A DNA stretch of 64,000 bases from Pseudomonas californiensis (GCF_021147775.1 NZ_JAGTPK010000011.1:1-64000); one strand, 5' to 3'; positions 9,635 to 21,531 are shown, counted from the stretch's first letter. Notes: a model not told the origin generated them from the sequence alone. Numbers and translations are program-made.

Positions 9635-10838
9635 ATGCCCGCCGCCTCACCTCAGCAACCTGCCGCGCAGCCGAGTTCGATGACGATCACGCTGCAAATC
9701 GTTTCCATCGTTTTCTACACGTTCGTCGCCTTCCTGTGCATCGGCTTGCCGATTGCTGTGCTGCCGGGCTATGTCCACGATCAGTTGGGTTTCAGCCCGC
9801 TGATTGCGGGATTGGCGATTGCGTCGCAGTATCTGGCGACCCTGATCAGTCGGCCATTTGCCGGACGAGCGACTGACACACTGGGCAGCAAGCGTTCGAT
9901 TATTTTCGGCCTGTGGGGCATTTGTCAGCGGGGCCATGACGCTGGTTGCGACGTTGCTGGAGCCCTTTCCGGTAGCCAGCCTGTCGATACTGATCCTGGC
10001 ACGCTTGTTTCTCGGCTTGTCCCAAGGGTTGATTGGCGTGGGTACGATCAGTTGGTGCATCGGCAAGGTCGGCGCTGAACACACAGCGCGCTCCATCTCA
10101 TGGAACGGTATTGCCTCCTATGGTGCGATTGCCATTGGAGCACCGCTGGGCGTGGTAGTGATCGCAGCCGTCGGGTTCAACAGTCTCGGGATCGCTCTGA
10201 TGGTGATGGCGGGCCTGTCGCTGGTGTTGATCCGTAACAAGCCTTCGGTGCCAATCATCGTCGGCGAGCGACTGCCCTACTGGTCAGTGTTTGGCAGAAT
10301 CGCGCCTTATGGGCTGGGCCTGACACTGTCGTCCATTGGTTACGGCACCCTGACCACGTTCATTACGTTGTTCTATTTCAGCCGAGGCTGGGAAGGCGCT
10401 GCGTACTGCCTGACCATGTTCGGGGTGTGCTTCATCCTTGCCCGCCTGCTGTTCATCGGGGCAATCAACCGACTGGGAGGCTTCAATGCGGCGATCCTCT
10501 GCATGGCCGTGGAAACCTGTGGCCTGATCATGCTGTGGCTGGCGCCTGACACGAGTGTTGCGCTGGCCGGGGCTGGTCTGACCGGGCTTGGGTTGTCGCT
10601 GGTGTATCCGGCACTGGGCGTCGAAGCCATCAAGAACGTCCCCACCCCTAGCCGGGGCGCAGGCTTGAGTGCGTATGCCGTGTTCTTCGACCTGGCTCTG
10701 GCGATTGCCGGGCCCGTCATGGGCGCCATCGCGCTGGGACAGGGTTATGACTGGATATTCTTCTACGCGTCAGTGCTGTCGGTCTGCGCATTGGGATTGA
10801 CACTCTGGCTGGCTCGTCGAGCCCGCCAACAGGCTTGA
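9635..10838 (+). pseudogene. MFS transporter (YhhS/arabinose-efflux-like), frameshifted
   Basis: Two overlapping frames together make one 12-TM major facilitator. The first carries TM1-2 and the loop motif [11 protein letters not shown]; it is lost near 9911-9917 after FGLW. The second picks up as [16 protein letters not shown] and runs to 10838 through the remaining TM segments. The joint falls at a run of four Gs (CTGTGGGGCATTT), a typical site for a one-base slip. ATG 9635 has a modest AAGAG site; GTG 9587 would add 16 residues. The family exports sugars or drugs; the substrate is unknown here. It is a pseudogene unless the shift is a sequencing error. Confidence 0.75.
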
Positions 10839-11094
10839 ACCATTGCATTGCATGGTCGAGAAGAATAACAGTTTCTCCGCTAATTCCATAAGTTACACGG
10901 CGTTACTGAAAAACTGCCGGCTGTCGGTCATTTTCTTGACGTTTATCCTGTTCGCCTCTTGACTTGATCACACGGGCCTGTAACAGGCCGCACAGCGGTC
11001 GTCGCCAGAACTCACGCGACGTTACTTGCGTGGCAGTCGGGCACGTAGCAAACCTTTGGTTGCCTCCCTGACCGCGTATCAGGGAGAGCCATTC

Positions 11095-13752
11095 ATGAGA
11101 CTCCGCCACCTTCCTCTGAGCTTCAGCGGCAAAGCCTTGCCCGTCGCCCTGCTGGTGATTGCATATCCGCATGCCGACGGCGCCTGCAACCTCGTGCCCA
11201 TTGCCACGGGGGGTGTTCAGATCTGTGACAGCGGGAACAGCGGTCCTCTGACAAACCTTGACGGCAACAACACGCTGGTCTTTCCCACAGCCGGAACAGG
11301 TTCCATCATTGGCAATGTTGTGTTCGGCGCTGGCAACGACAGGATTGAGATGAACTCAGGCAGCATGGTCGGCGATTTCAATCTGGGGTCAGGCTCCGAC
11401 GCGTTCACGATCAGCGCTGGCACGATCACCGGCAACGTCAATCAGGGTTTCGAACCTGACGACTTCGTCATGCGCGGCGGCATGCTCAGCTCGCTGACGC
11501 AGGGTGACGGCCAGGACACTTTCCTCATGACCGGTGGCACGATCCTGAACGCGTTCGAAGACGGTGATCAGGCAAAGATGACCGGCGGAACCATTGGCCG
11601 AGTGGACATGAAGCTGGATAACAATGTGTTCGAATTGTCTGGCGGAACCATCATCAACAATCTGGTGGCCGGCTTCGGCCGGGACACGATCACTGTCACC
11701 GGCGGCAGCATTGGCGGCGCCGTCAGCGTCAGCGGAGGTAACGATCGGGTATCAATCAGCGCTGGCGAGATTCGCGGCGGGATACGCACCAGCTTCGGCA
11801 ATGACAGCTTCGACTGGTCCAGTGGTGGGTATGTACGTTCGAGTATTTTGATGGCCGAAGGCGATGACACAGCGCACCTCTACAACCTCAACGAATACTA
11901 TTTGAACGCCAACCCGCTTCTCGACGGCGGGCCCGGCAACGATGCCCTGACCCTCGACGCTACCCACTCCACAAGCCCAACGCGATACACGAACTGGGAG
12001 ACACTCAACCTGCTTGACGGCTCGCGAATGGACTTGAATGGCAACCTGACCCTGGGCGACGTTATCAGTGGCACCGGCATGATGAATGTCGATTCCGCCA
12101 GCACGCTGACGTCTGCCTCAGGCAGTATCAGGCCCTTTGATCCGTCAGGACTTGCCAGGCTCAAAAACTCAGGCACGCTGGATTTGAGCGCAGGCGACGC
12201 CACTGACACGCTGACCATTCAGGGCAGCTACATCGGGGACAAGGGTCAACTGCTGGTGCAATCTGTACTGGGCGACGACGCATCACCGAGCGACAAGCTG
12301 GTGGTGTTGCAAGGCGTCATCGCCGGATCGACCTCGATCACGGTCGACAATGCGGGTGGAACAGGCGCTCTGACCCGGCTGAATGGCATTGAAGTGGTTC
12401 AAGCCAGTAATGGCGCAACCAGCACGCCGGCGGCCTTCAGATTGCAAAACTCCTTGTCGGCTGGTGCTTACCAATACTATCTGTTCAAAGGCGGCGCCAC
12501 GGCAGGCAGCGAAAACAGCTGGTTTTTGAGATCGTCGGTGCTTTCACCGCCGTTCGCGGCTTTCGCGCAGCCTGAATCCCCCAACGAACCGGAGCTCCCA
12601 AAGCCACCAGAACCAGCACCAGCACCCGACCCGACGCCTGATCCCCTACCAACGCCCACACCTCCCGCTGGTCCAGCCCCGACGGTTCCAGTTCCAGTTC
12701 CGACTCCAGCGCCCCTGCAACCGGCAGCCACCCTGCCCGTTCCGGCACCCGATACGCCACCCCTGCCAGATCCAGTGCGAGGGGCTGCGCCCATTGCCAT
12801 ATACCGTCAGGAAGTCCCCAACTATTCGGTGATCGCGCCAACCGCCGCCATGCTGGCGCTTTCATCATTGGGCACGTTCCACGAGCGCCAGGGTGAACAG
12901 GGTCTGTTGCGCAATACGGGAATCACAACTGCAGGCTGGGCACGCCTGTCTGGCAGTGACATCAAGCAGCAGTGGTTGGGAACAGTGTCACCCAAACTGG
13001 ACGCCTCGCTGGCGGGCTACCAGATCGGCCATGACCTGTTCGCCTGGCCAACCGACCGCGGGTCTATACAGCGAGTCGGCTTCTTTGTTGCGCATAACCG
13101 TTTGAAAGGCCGGGTCGAAGGATTTGCAGGCGGTTTTGAAAACAGCCCGACCGGACGACTGAACATGCAGGGGGATAGCGTGGGCGGTTATTGGACAGTG
13201 GTCAGCCAGCAAGGCAACTATGTGGATACCGTGGTCATGGTCACCGATCTGGACGGTCGCAGCCGTTCTGATCGAGGCATGAGTGTGGAGACCGAAGGCC
13301 ACGTGCTCAGCCTGTCGATCGAGGCGGGTCGACCCTTCACGATCGGCACCGACTGGGTCGCCGAACCGCAGGTTCAATTGATCCATCAGCGCGTTGACAT
13401 GGACGACCAGAATGATGGCGTTTCGACGCTTGCGTTTGACAGCCAGCCTTCGACCACGGGCAGGGTCGGCGTGCGTTTGAAGGGTGATTATCGGGCGATA
13501 CAAGTGCCTGTCGAGCCCTTCGTGCGAGCCAATCTCTGGCGCACCATGGAAGGCTACGACACCGTGACATTTGATCATTCAGAACGGATCAGAACCCGGC
13601 AAAAAGCGACCACAGCCAACCTCGGCGCAGGGCTGGTGAGCAGATTGTCACAGGACATCAGCCTGTACCTGAGCGCTGACTACAAACAAAATCTGGATGA
13701 CAACGACATGGACGAGGTCAGTGGCAACCTCGGTGTAAGAATGGAGTGGTAA
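11095..13752 (+). CDS. Autotransporter with beta-helix passenger (type Va secretion)
   Basis: The product has 885 residues. Start ATG 11095 follows AGGGAGAG; an upstream start at 11026 would only add a non-signal-like stretch. A signal peptide (about 1-31, cleaved near ADGA) is followed by a passenger (about 32-490) with repeated SGGTI/TGGSIGG/GxGxD turns about 20 residues apart, typical of a pertactin-like beta-helix. A Pro-rich spacer follows at about 490-565, then a C-terminal 12-strand barrel (about 600-885) ending in VRMEW with the usual terminal aromatic residue. No protease catalytic motif is seen, so it is more likely an adhesin or surface protein. It is a single-gene unit with its own terminator. 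Confidence 0.9.
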   Translation: MRLRHLPLSFSGKALPVALLVIAYPHADGACNLVPIATGGVQICDSGNSGPLTNLDGNNTLVFPTAGTGSIIGNVVFGAGNDRIEMNSGSMVGDFNLGSGSDAFTISAGTITGNVNQGFEPDDFVMRGGMLSSLTQGDGQDTFLMTGGTILNAFEDGDQAKMTGGTIGRVDMKLDNNVFELSGGTIINNLVAGFGRDTITVTGGSIGGAVSVSGGNDRVSISAGEIRGGIRTSFGNDSFDWSSGGYVRSSILMAEGDDTAHLYNLNEYYLNANPLLDGGPGNDALTLDATHSTSPTRYTNWETLNLLDGSRMDLNGNLTLGDVISGTGMMNVDSASTLTSASGSIRPFDPSGLARLKNSGTLDLSAGDATDTLTIQGSYIGDKGQLLVQSVLGDDASPSDKLVVLQGVIAGSTSITVDNAGGTGALTRLNGIEVVQASNGATSTPAAFRLQNSLSAGAYQYYLFKGGATAGSENSWFLRSSVLSPPFAAFAQPESPNEPELPKPPEPAPAPDPTPDPLPTPTPPAGPAPTVPVPVPTPAPLQPAATLPVPAPDTPPLPDPVRGAAPIAIYRQEVPNYSVIAPTAAMLALSSLGTFHERQGEQGLLRNTGITTAGWARLSGSDIKQQWLGTVSPKLDASLAGYQIGHDLFAWPTDRGSIQRVGFFVAHNRLKGRVEGFAGGFENSPTGRLNMQGDSVGGYWTVVSQQGNYVDTVVMVTDLDGRSRSDRGMSVETEGHVLSLSIEAGRPFTIGTDWVAEPQVQLIHQRVDMDDQNDGVSTLAFDSQPSTTGRVGVRLKGDYRAIQVPVEPFVRANLWRTMEGYDTVTFDHSERIRTRQKATTANLGAGLVSRLSQDISLYLSADYKQNLDDNDMDEVSGNLGVRMEW

Positions 13753-13767
13753 CGTCAGGGACTGCAT

Positions 13768-13800
13768 CGGCGCTTTCAGGTCAGCAACCTGAAAGCGCCG
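13768..13800. terminator. Bidirectional terminator between autotransporter and glgB
   Basis: A 14-bp perfect inverted repeat (CGGCGCTTTCAGGT / ACCTGAAAGCGCCG) with a 5-base loop lies between two convergent genes. There is no long T-run, but its strength and position fit a terminator. Confidence 0.75.
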
Positions 13801-13815
13801 ATGCGAGGCCTAGGT

Positions 13816-16047
13816 TTATTCCTGCGCAGCCTTCGGCTTGAGGATAAGCACCGCCAGGGGCGGCAGGTTCAGGGTCAGCGACACTGGCATGCCGTGAGCC
13901 TTATCTTCTGCGGTATGCACGTCGCCACCGTTGCCCAGATTCGAGCCTGCATAAGTCTCGGCGTCGCTGTTGAGCAGCTCAGTCCAGGTCCCGGCGAAAG
14001 GTACACCGACCTGATAACCTTCCCGAGGGACCGGCGTCATGTTGGCAACCACCAGCAATGGCTCACCTTCTTTGCTCCAACGCAGATACGCATAGACGCT
14101 GTTGGCCTTGTCGTCACCGATCAGCCACTGGAAACCCATCGGTTCCGCGTCCCGCTCATGGAGAGCCTTTTCTTCGCGATAAATGCGATTGAGATCACTC
14201 ACCAGCTTCTTGATACCGACATGGTCAGCGTACTGCAGCAGGTACCAGTCCAGTTGCTCGTCGTGGTTCCATTCGCGCCACTGACCGAACTCGCAGCCCA
14301 TGAACAGCAGCTTCTTGCCTGGATGGGTCCACATAAAGGCCAGGTAGGCACGCAGGTTGGCGAACTTCTGCCAACGGTCCCCTGGCATCTTGTCGATCAA
14401 CGAATGTTTGCCATGCACTACTTCGTCGTGGGATATCGGCAGGATGAAGCGCTCGGACCACGCGTACATCAGGCCGAAGCTCAGCTCACCGTGATGGTGC
14501 TCCCGATGGATCGGGTCCTGCTCCATGTAATGCAGCGAGTCATGCATCCAGCCCATGTTCCACTTGTAATTGAAGCCAAGACCGCCCTGCTGGGTGTCCT
14601 GACTGACGCCAGGCCAGGCGGTGGATTCTTCAGCAATGACCATTGTGCCGGGCGCTTCCAGAGCGACTACATCGTTCAGATGGCGCAGGAAGTCGATGGA
14701 TTCGAGGTTCTCGCGACCGCCGAAACGGTTCGGTACCCACTCGCCGGCCTTGCGCGAGTAATCGCGATACAGCATGGAAGCCACGGCGTCCACGCGCAGA
14801 CCGTCGATATGGTAGTGCTTGAGCCAGTGCAGCGCCGACGCAAGCATGAAGCCGTGCACTTCGGTGCGACCCAGGTTATAGATAAGCGTGTCCCAGTCCT
14901 GATGGAAGCCTTCCTTGGGGTCGGCATATTCATACAGCGCGGTGCCATCAAACTGCGCCAGGCCGTGGGTGTCGGTCGGGAAGTGCGCAGGCACCCAGTC
15001 GAGAATTACGCCGATTTCGGCTTCGTGGCAGGCGTCGACGAATGCCGCAAAGTCAGCAGGCGAGCCATAACGGGCCGTCGGCGCAAATTGTGCGAGCAAC
15101 TGATAACCCCATGAGCCGCCGAACGGGTGCTCCATGATCGGCATCAGCTCGATGTGAGTGAAGCCCAGTTCCTTGACGTAGGGAATCAGACGATCAGCCA
15201 GTTCGCGCCAGTTGAACTGCCGCGATTTGCCCTCTTCGTCATAGTCCAGTTGCCATGAGCCCGCGTGCAGCTCATAGATCGATAACGGCGCAGCAACGCT
15301 GTGCCGCTCGCCACGCGACGCAAGCCAGGCGTCATCGTGCCATTCGAACTGCAAAGGTGCTGACACCCTGGATGCGGTATCAGGTGGCAACGTGGTCGCC
15401 AGCGCCATCGGGTCGCTTTTCAACGGCAGAATACCGTGAGCACCCAGGATTTCATACTTGTAGACTTCGCCCGGCTCCAGGCGCGGAACAAAAATCTCCC
15501 ACACGCCAGACGGGTGACGCAAGCGCATCGGATGACGGCGGCCGTCCCAGTTATTGAAACCGCCGACCACCGAAACACGCCGGGCATTGGGCGCCCATAC
15601 CGAGAAGCGCACACCCTGCACACCGTTGACGTTGATAACCTGGGCGCCGAGGCAGCTACTGAGGTCGCGGTGATTGCCTTCGGCGAACAGGTACAGATCC
15701 ATTTCACCCAGCAACGGACCGTAGCTGTAGGGATCTTCTGTGATCTGCTCGCCACCGGCCCAGTTGATTTTCAACAGGTAGGGTTGCGGGTGCTCAAGAT
15801 GCCCAACGAAAAAGCCGGGCACATCGCTCATCTGCATCTCACCCAGATCGTGATGGCCGTCCTGAGCGAGCAGGCGCGCACTCAGGGCGCCTGGCAGATA
15901 GGCGCGGACAAACTGTCCGCTGCCGCCGTCACCATGTGGGCCGAGGATTGAAAAAGGGTCACGATGTTCAGCACGGATCAACGCATCCATGTCCACTGCG
16001 GCAGGCAAGGCCTTGCGGTCTGCGCCGGTTTTGTCAGGTGCATTCAT
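13816..16047 (-). CDS. glgB: 1,4-alpha-glucan branching enzyme
   Basis: The product has 743 residues, normal for GH13 branching enzymes. The N-terminal CBM48 contains [20 protein letters not shown]. The catalytic barrel has [11 protein letters not shown] (nucleophile Asp), [11 protein letters not shown] (acid/base Glu) and [11 protein letters not shown] (transition-state Asp). It adds alpha-1,6 branches to linear alpha-1,4-glucan. It is the last gene of glgE-treS/mak-glgB; its ATG overlaps the treS/mak stop by 4 bases (ATGA), indicating translational coupling. With no glgA beside it, the linear glucan is presumably made by GlgE. Confidence 0.95.
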   Translation of the reverse strand: MNAPDKTGADRKALPAAVDMDALIRAEHRDPFSILGPHGDGGSGQFVRAYLPGALSARLLAQDGHHDLGEMQMSDVPGFFVGHLEHPQPYLLKINWAGGEQITEDPYSYGPLLGEMDLYLFAEGNHRDLSSCLGAQVINVNGVQGVRFSVWAPNARRVSVVGGFNNWDGRRHPMRLRHPSGVWEIFVPRLEPGEVYKYEILGAHGILPLKSDPMALATTLPPDTASRVSAPLQFEWHDDAWLASRGERHSVAAPLSIYELHAGSWQLDYDEEGKSRQFNWRELADRLIPYVKELGFTHIELMPIMEHPFGGSWGYQLLAQFAPTARYGSPADFAAFVDACHEAEIGVILDWVPAHFPTDTHGLAQFDGTALYEYADPKEGFHQDWDTLIYNLGRTEVHGFMLASALHWLKHYHIDGLRVDAVASMLYRDYSRKAGEWVPNRFGGRENLESIDFLRHLNDVVALEAPGTMVIAEESTAWPGVSQDTQQGGLGFNYKWNMGWMHDSLHYMEQDPIHREHHHGELSFGLMYAWSERFILPISHDEVVHGKHSLIDKMPGDRWQKFANLRAYLAFMWTHPGKKLLFMGCEFGQWREWNHDEQLDWYLLQYADHVGIKKLVSDLNRIYREEKALHERDAEPMGFQWLIGDDKANSVYAYLRWSKEGEPLLVVANMTPVPREGYQVGVPFAGTWTELLNSDAETYAGSNLGNGGDVHTAEDKAHGMPVSLTLNLPPLAVLILKPKAAQE

Positions 16048-19000
16048 GTTGGCTCTCCATCAGACAGGTGCAGCAATCCACGTAAACCTTGCAAAGGCAC
16101 GGCCAACCAGCTCGGGCGATTCTCGGCTTCATAGATTACTTCATAAGCGGTTTTTTCCAGAGTGAACAGCTCAAGTGCAGCGTCCTCCCCGTTTGTTTCT
16201 TTCCAGGCGTGAGCGATGTCGCCCGAGGTCGAACGATAGCCTTCAATGAACGCGTCGCGAGCCTGCGCAAGGTAAGTGTCCGCAACGCGCTTGCGCGCTG
16301 CCGCGGCCTCTTGCGAGGTATCCACGCTCTGCGCACTGCGCACCGCCATGGCGGCAGCGTAGTCGAAAGATCGCAACACACCGCCGACATCCTTGAACGG
16401 GCTGTGCTTGGCGCGTCGTTCATCCAGCGGCCTTGCAGGCTCACCCTCGAAGTCGATCAGGTATGCATCACCCTTGACCACCAGCACCTGGCCCAGATGC
16501 AGGTCACCGTGGACGCGGATGCGCAGGCCCCCGACCGAGCGCCTGGCCAGAGTCTCGACATGCTGCTGGATACGTTGACGATTGTTTGCCAACTCAGTGA
16601 TTAGCTTCTGGTCATCGGCACCAAGGTCGGCCTTGCGCTGATCCAACAGCAAGAGCGCCTTCTCAAGCTGCCCGATAATGCTCTTCGCGGACGCTGCAGC
16701 ATCGTCGCTGCTGGTTACTTCGACGGCAAAGTCCTGATTCTCTGTGGCTTCTGCAAGAATATGGTGCATCTCACCCAGACGAGCACCCAACTGGCGAGAA
16801 AAATCGGCCAGCTCAAGCAATGCGTTGTAGTGCTGCTCTTGCTCGGAGACACCGCGCGCCAGTTCGTCACGAACCGCACGCTCCAGATTGTTCTGCGTCC
16901 ACTCCCAGGCATCGCCCTGATTGTTCAGATAACCCTGAGCGATCATCAACAAATGCGGCTGCCCATCGTCATTGACGCGCACCACCGAGCCCAGCAAGGG
17001 CGAGATGTTGCCGTACCCGGCATTGGTGAGGTACGCACCCATTTCGAGTTCCGGATGCGTACCGGCACTGACCTTGCGGATCATCTTCAGGACCAGGCCG
17101 CTGCCGACCACCACCGAGCTGTTGGACTGCTCAGCGGACAGATAACGCACCTCTGACTCGTTGTTCAACCCCAGCGGTGAAAGCTGCGCGGTCTGCTCGA
17201 AACGCAGTTCGCCGTCACCGCACGGGATTACATCCTGTGACTGCATGCCTTGAATGACTGAACGTATGAAGGTTTCCAGAGTGAAGGCATCCGTGATCAA
17301 GCCCACCTGTCGGCCGCGGCGTACGCGGGCCAGCGCCAATTGTTGTGGCAGCGCACTGTGGATTTCGTCCTCGGCCAGCAGACCGAACGGCAATTGATAG
17401 CGCTCGGTCTGACCGCCTGCGGTCACCTCGATTTCGTTGAGCAACACCGGGTTCGCAGGGTCGCCGAAGCGCACTGCGTAAGCGATATTGACGTGCTCGA
17501 TCGGTTTGTCCTTGCCGGCAAACCAGCGGCGTTTTGGCAAATAGACAGCCAGTGAAGTTTTTTCCATGGTGCTGCGAAGCGGCTCGTCGAGCAACTCCTC
17601 CAGACGCTTCTTGAGCACCAGGGTCGGGAAGTCCGGCATGCTCTGCGCGGGTTCAACGTGCCAGCTGGGCATTTGATTCTCCGAAGCCAATAGAAACCAG
17701 TAAAAGCCGTAAGGCGGCAATGTGAGCAAGTAATTCAACTGCCCGATCGGCGGAAAGGCGCTACCGCCCAACATCTCGACGGGCACGGTACCGGCGTAAG
17801 CCGACAGCTCAAGTTCGGCCGCCTGCGCGGCGCTTGAAACGTTGGCGACGCAGAGCACAATCTCGCTACGCCCGTCGCTACCTGTGTACTCGCGCAGGTA
17901 CGCCAAAATGCGCCGGTTGGAGGGTGACAGCATTTTCAGGGTGCCACGACCGAACGCCTTTTGCTGCTTGCGCACGGCAAGCATGCGACGGTTCCAGTTC
18001 AACAGCGAATGCGGGTCGCGCTCCTGACTCTCGACGTTGACCGACTGGAAGCCGTACATCGAGTCCATGATCGGCGGCAGTACCAGGCTTGCAGGATCAG
18101 CGCGCGAAAAACCGCCGTTGCGGTCAATCGACCACTGCATCGGGGTGCGCACCCCATCTCGGTCGCCGAGGTAGATGTTGTCGCCCATGCCGATCTCATC
18201 GCCGTAATACAGCGTCGGCGTGCCGGGCATCGACAGCAGCATGCTGTTGAGCAGTTCGACGCGACGGCGGTCACGCTCCACCAAGGGTGCCAGACGACGG
18301 CGGATACCCAGATTGATGCGTGCACGGCGGTCAGCGGCGTAATAATTCCACAGGTAGTCACGCTCACGGTCGGTGACCATTTCCAGCGTCAGTTCATCGT
18401 GGTTGCGCAGAAAAATCGCCCACTGGCAGTTTTCAGGGATTTCCGGGGTCTGGCGAAGAATGTCAGTGATGGGAAAGCGGTCTTCCTGAGCCAGCGCCAT
18501 GTACATACGTGGCATCAGCGGGAAGTGGAACGCCATATGGCATTCGTCGCCATCCGGACCATGACTGTCGCCAAAATACAGCTGGGTATCTTCCGGCCAT
18601 TGATTGGCCTCGGCCAGCAGCATGCGATCCGGATAATGAGCGTCGATTTCGGCGCGAATCCGCTTGAGTACCTGATGCGTTTCCGGCAGGTTTTCGTTGT
18701 TGGTGCCATCGCGTTCGATCAAATACGGGATTGCGTCAAGCCGCAACCCGTCAATGCCCATGTCCAACCAGAAGCGCATGACTTCCAACACCGCATTCAT
18801 GACCTGCGGGTTGTCGAAGTTCAGATCCGGCTGGTGGGAGTAGAAGCGGTGCCAGAAATACTGACCGGCTACCGGATCCCAGGTCCAGTTGGACTTCTCG
18901 GTGTCGAGAAAGATGATCCGCGTGCCCTCGTACTTCTGATCGGTGTCCGACCAGACATAAAAATCACGCGCCTTGGAGCCGCGCTTGGCATTGCGCGCTT

Positions 19001-19370
19001 TCTGAAACCACGGATGCTGGTCGGAAGTGTGGTTGATAACCAGCTCGGTAATCACCCGCAGCCCGCGCTTGTGCGCCTGGGCAATAAATCGCTTGGCGTC
19101 GGCCATGGTCCCGTAGTCGCTGTGAACGTCACGGTATTCGGAAATATCGTAGCCATCGTCACGGCGCGGTGATGGATAGAACGGCAGCAGCCAGATCGTA
19201 TTGACCCCAAGCTCAGCGATGTAATCGAGCTTTTCGATGAGACCGGCGAAGTCGCCAATCCCATCATTGTTGGCGTCATAAAACGACTTCACATGAACCT
19301 GATAGATCACCGCATCCTTGTACCAGAGCGGGTCTTTGATGAACGTCGCATCACCGGCCTTTTTTGCCAT
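16044..19370 (-). CDS. treS: Trehalose synthase / maltokinase fusion
   Basis: The product has 1,108 residues. The N-terminal half (about 1-550) is GH13 trehalose synthase, with [11 protein letters not shown] (nucleophile), [11 protein letters not shown] (acid) and [11 protein letters not shown]. It interconverts trehalose and maltose. The C-terminal half (about 600-1108) is a maltokinase (Mak/Pep2): RRWFAGKD, then the kinase-like HGDLHLGQ and [12 protein letters not shown] motifs. It phosphorylates maltose to maltose 1-phosphate, the GlgE donor. ATG 19370 has AAGGAGTCCGTA upstream and begins [14 protein letters not shown]; an extended frame to 19451 lacks support. It sits 17 bases after glgE and overlaps glgB by 4. 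The fusion channels trehalose into glucan. Confidence 0.95.
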   Translation of the reverse strand: MAKKAGDATFIKDPLWYKDAVIYQVHVKSFYDANNDGIGDFAGLIEKLDYIAELGVNTIWLLPFYPSPRRDDGYDISEYRDVHSDYGTMADAKRFIAQAHKRGLRVITELVINHTSDQHPWFQKARNAKRGSKARDFYVWSDTDQKYEGTRIIFLDTEKSNWTWDPVAGQYFWHRFYSHQPDLNFDNPQVMNAVLEVMRFWLDMGIDGLRLDAIPYLIERDGTNNENLPETHQVLKRIRAEIDAHYPDRMLLAEANQWPEDTQLYFGDSHGPDGDECHMAFHFPLMPRMYMALAQEDRFPITDILRQTPEIPENCQWAIFLRNHDELTLEMVTDRERDYLWNYYAADRRARINLGIRRRLAPLVERDRRRVELLNSMLLSMPGTPTLYYGDEIGMGDNIYLGDRDGVRTPMQWSIDRNGGFSRADPASLVLPPIMDSMYGFQSVNVESQERDPHSLLNWNRRMLAVRKQQKAFGRGTLKMLSPSNRRILAYLREYTGSDGRSEIVLCVANVSSAAQAAELELSAYAGTVPVEMLGGSAFPPIGQLNYLLTLPPYGFYWFLLASENQMPSWHVEPAQSMPDFPTLVLKKRLEELLDEPLRSTMEKTSLAVYLPKRRWFAGKDKPIEHVNIAYAVRFGDPANPVLLNEIEVTAGGQTERYQLPFGLLAEDEIHSALPQQLALARVRRGRQVGLITDAFTLETFIRSVIQGMQSQDVIPCGDGELRFEQTAQLSPLGLNNESEVRYLSAEQSNSSVVVGSGLVLKMIRKVSAGTHPELEMGAYLTNAGYGNISPLLGSVVRVNDDGQPHLLMIAQGYLNNQGDAWEWTQNNLERAVRDELARGVSEQEQHYNALLELADFSRQLGARLGEMHHILAEATENQDFAVEVTSSDDAAASAKSIIGQLEKALLLLDQRKADLGADDQKLITELANNRQRIQQHVETLARRSVGGLRIRVHGDLHLGQVLVVKGDAYLIDFEGEPARPLDERRAKHSPFKDVGGVLRSFDYAAAMAVRSAQSVDTSQEAAAARKRVADTYLAQARDAFIEGYRSTSGDIAHAWKETNGEDAALELFTLEKTAYEVIYEAENRPSWLAVPLQGLRGLLHLSDGEPT

Positions 19371-19387
19371 TACGGACTCCTTGCGGT

Positions 19388-21409
19388 TTATTGCGCGGCC
19401 TGGATACGCCAGATTCCAAAAGGCTGATGCGACGGATCGATGCGCATCCACTGGACCTTGCCGTACCAGGACCAGCGGTGTCCGGTCATCAGATCTTCAC
19501 CCGTTGTCACCGCATCGTCGGGCAGGCCCATCTCCCACAGCGGCAGCTCGAAATGGGCTTCCTGCACGTTATGCGGATCGAGGTTGATTGCCACCAGCAC
19601 GAAATTGCTGCCGTCGGGCGAGCGCTTGCCGAAGTACAGAATGTTGTCGTTCCACGCGGCGAACAGCTTCAGGCCAAGGTGGGTGTGCAACGCAGGGTTC
19701 TGTCTGCGGATGCGATTGAGCTGAGCGATTTCGGCAATGATGTTGCCTGGCGCGGTGAAGTCGCGAACACGGATCTGATACTTCTCCGAGTCCAGGTATT
19801 CTTCCTTGCCAGGAATCGGAGCTGCTTCACAGATCTCGAAGCCTGAATACATGCCCCACAGCCCGGACCCCATGGTCGCCAGAGCAGCGCGGATCAAGAA
19901 CCCGGCACGTCCTGAATCATGCAGGAAGTGCGGGTTGATATCGGGTGTGTTGACGAAGAAGTTGGGGCGGTAACAATCACGCAGCGGTGCTTCGTTGAGC
20001 TGGGTGAAGTACTCCGACAGCTCAGCCTTGGTGTTACGCCAGGTGAAATAGGTATAACTCTGGCTGTAGCCGACCTTGCCCAACCGCGCCATCATGGCCG
20101 GCTTGGTAAACGCTTCGGCCAAAAACATGACTTCTGGGTGCTGACTGCGAACCTCACCGATCATCCACTGCCAGAACGGCAACGGTTTGGTGTGCGGATT
20201 ATCAACGCGGAATATTTTCACCCCTTCCTTGACCCAGCCAAGCACGACGTCGCGCAACTCCAGCCACAGGCCGGGAATCGCATCCGGCGCGTAAAAATCG
20301 ACGTTGACGATGTCCTGGTACTTCTTCGGCGGGTTCTCCGCGTAACGAATGGTGCCGTCCGGGCGCCACGAGAACCAGCCCGGATGCTGCTTGAGCCACG
20401 GGTGATCCTGCGAACACTGGATCGCGAAATCGAGGGCAATTTCCAGACCGTGTTCAGCCGCAGCAGCCACCAGATTACGGAAATCTTCGCGGCTACCCAG
20501 TCGCGGGTGAATGGCATCGTGTCCGCCATCCTCACTGCCGATCGCGTAAGGGCTGCCCGGGTCGTTCTCGCCTGCGGTCAGCGAATTATTGGGGCCTTTG
20601 CGGTGCGCACGACCAATCGGGTGAATGGGCGGGAAATACAGCACATCAAAGCCCATGTCCCGAATGATCGGCAAACGTGAGTGCACGTCGTTGAACGTAC
20701 CGTGGCGCTCCGGATCATCAGTGATCGAACGAGGGAACAGTTCGTACCAACTGGCAAACTGGGCAAGCTCACGTTCGATATCCAGCGGGAATTCGACACT
20801 GCGGCTCAAGAACGCGTGATTGTCGACCTGCTTCATCAACGTTGCGGTTTCAGCATGCAGCAACAACTCAACCCTGGCGTCGTTATCCGCCTGTTGCAAT
20901 TGTGCCAATACGCCTTCGATCTGATGACGCTGCTCACCCTGACTGCGCTCTATTGCATGCACGAGGTGAATGCGGCCCTCCTCCAGCTCAAGCTCAATGG
21001 CTACGCCTGCACCGAACTTCTTCTCAAGCTCGTAACGATAACTGCCGAACTGATCGATCCAGGCTTCGAGCCTGAAAACGTACTGGCTGACAGTGGTCGG
21101 GGTGAATTCACCGATCCAACTGTCATTACCCAGCTCACGCATCGGCGCGGTGTGCCAATGCTCCTCATCAGCCGCACGCCAGCGAATGCTGACCGCCATC
21201 TTGTCGTGCCCGTCGGCGTAGACCTTACTGGTGACAGTAACTGGCTGACCGACAATCCCCTTCGCAGCGAACAGCCCACCGTCGATTACCGGGGCGGTGT
21301 CTTCGATCACGATTCGTGGCAGTTGCAGAGCCTGGGTCAATGAGAGGGGACGGTTGCTGTGCGGGACATCGGAGGCCAGAGAATCCGGACCGTATGACTG
21401 TTCATTCAT
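19388..21409 (-). CDS. glgE: Alpha-1,4-glucan:maltose-1-phosphate maltosyltransferase
   Basis: The product has 673 residues, the usual GlgE size. The GH13_3 catalytic barrel carries KIFRVDNPHTKPLPFW (nucleophile Asp) and MFLAEAFTKPAMM (acid Glu); NTPDINPHFLHDSGRAGF is a GlgE signature. It transfers maltosyl units from maltose 1-phosphate to the growing alpha-glucan. It is the first gene of the operon with treS/mak and glgB. ATG 21409 has a strong GAAGGAG site. The AlgU-like promoter about 125 bases upstream suggests induction by envelope or osmotic stress, matching trehalose metabolism. Confidence 0.95.
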   Translation of the reverse strand: MNEQSYGPDSLASDVPHSNRPLSLTQALQLPRIVIEDTAPVIDGGLFAAKGIVGQPVTVTSKVYADGHDKMAVSIRWRAADEEHWHTAPMRELGNDSWIGEFTPTTVSQYVFRLEAWIDQFGSYRYELEKKFGAGVAIELELEEGRIHLVHAIERSQGEQRHQIEGVLAQLQQADNDARVELLLHAETATLMKQVDNHAFLSRSVEFPLDIERELAQFASWYELFPRSITDDPERHGTFNDVHSRLPIIRDMGFDVLYFPPIHPIGRAHRKGPNNSLTAGENDPGSPYAIGSEDGGHDAIHPRLGSREDFRNLVAAAAEHGLEIALDFAIQCSQDHPWLKQHPGWFSWRPDGTIRYAENPPKKYQDIVNVDFYAPDAIPGLWLELRDVVLGWVKEGVKIFRVDNPHTKPLPFWQWMIGEVRSQHPEVMFLAEAFTKPAMMARLGKVGYSQSYTYFTWRNTKAELSEYFTQLNEAPLRDCYRPNFFVNTPDINPHFLHDSGRAGFLIRAALATMGSGLWGMYSGFEICEAAPIPGKEEYLDSEKYQIRVRDFTAPGNIIAEIAQLNRIRRQNPALHTHLGLKLFAAWNDNILYFGKRSPDGSNFVLVAINLDPHNVQEAHFELPLWEMGLPDDAVTTGEDLMTGHRWSWYGKVQWMRIDPSHQPFGIWRIQAAQ

Positions 21410-21531
21410 CGAGCATCACTCCTTCACGCCCCAGGGACGCTCCTGTGCATTCCATGCAATAGATAGAAAGTTCACAATACGGCAGCTGACGGTGCACAAC
21501 GGCAAGACACGCCTGTTCCGGCTGCCTAGGT

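Noticed and set aside
11300..11860. Periodic short repeats, considered as a possible CRISPR-like or tandem-repeat array
   Set aside because: They are imperfect, in frame, and encode beta-helix turns of the autotransporter; spacers are not unique.
13801..15114. 437-codon frame on the + strand opposite glgB
   Set aside because: It is the antisense shadow of a highly conserved GC-rich gene; no start signal and no family motif.
17961..19172. 403-codon frame on the + strand opposite treS
   Set aside because: Antisense shadow of the treS catalytic domain.
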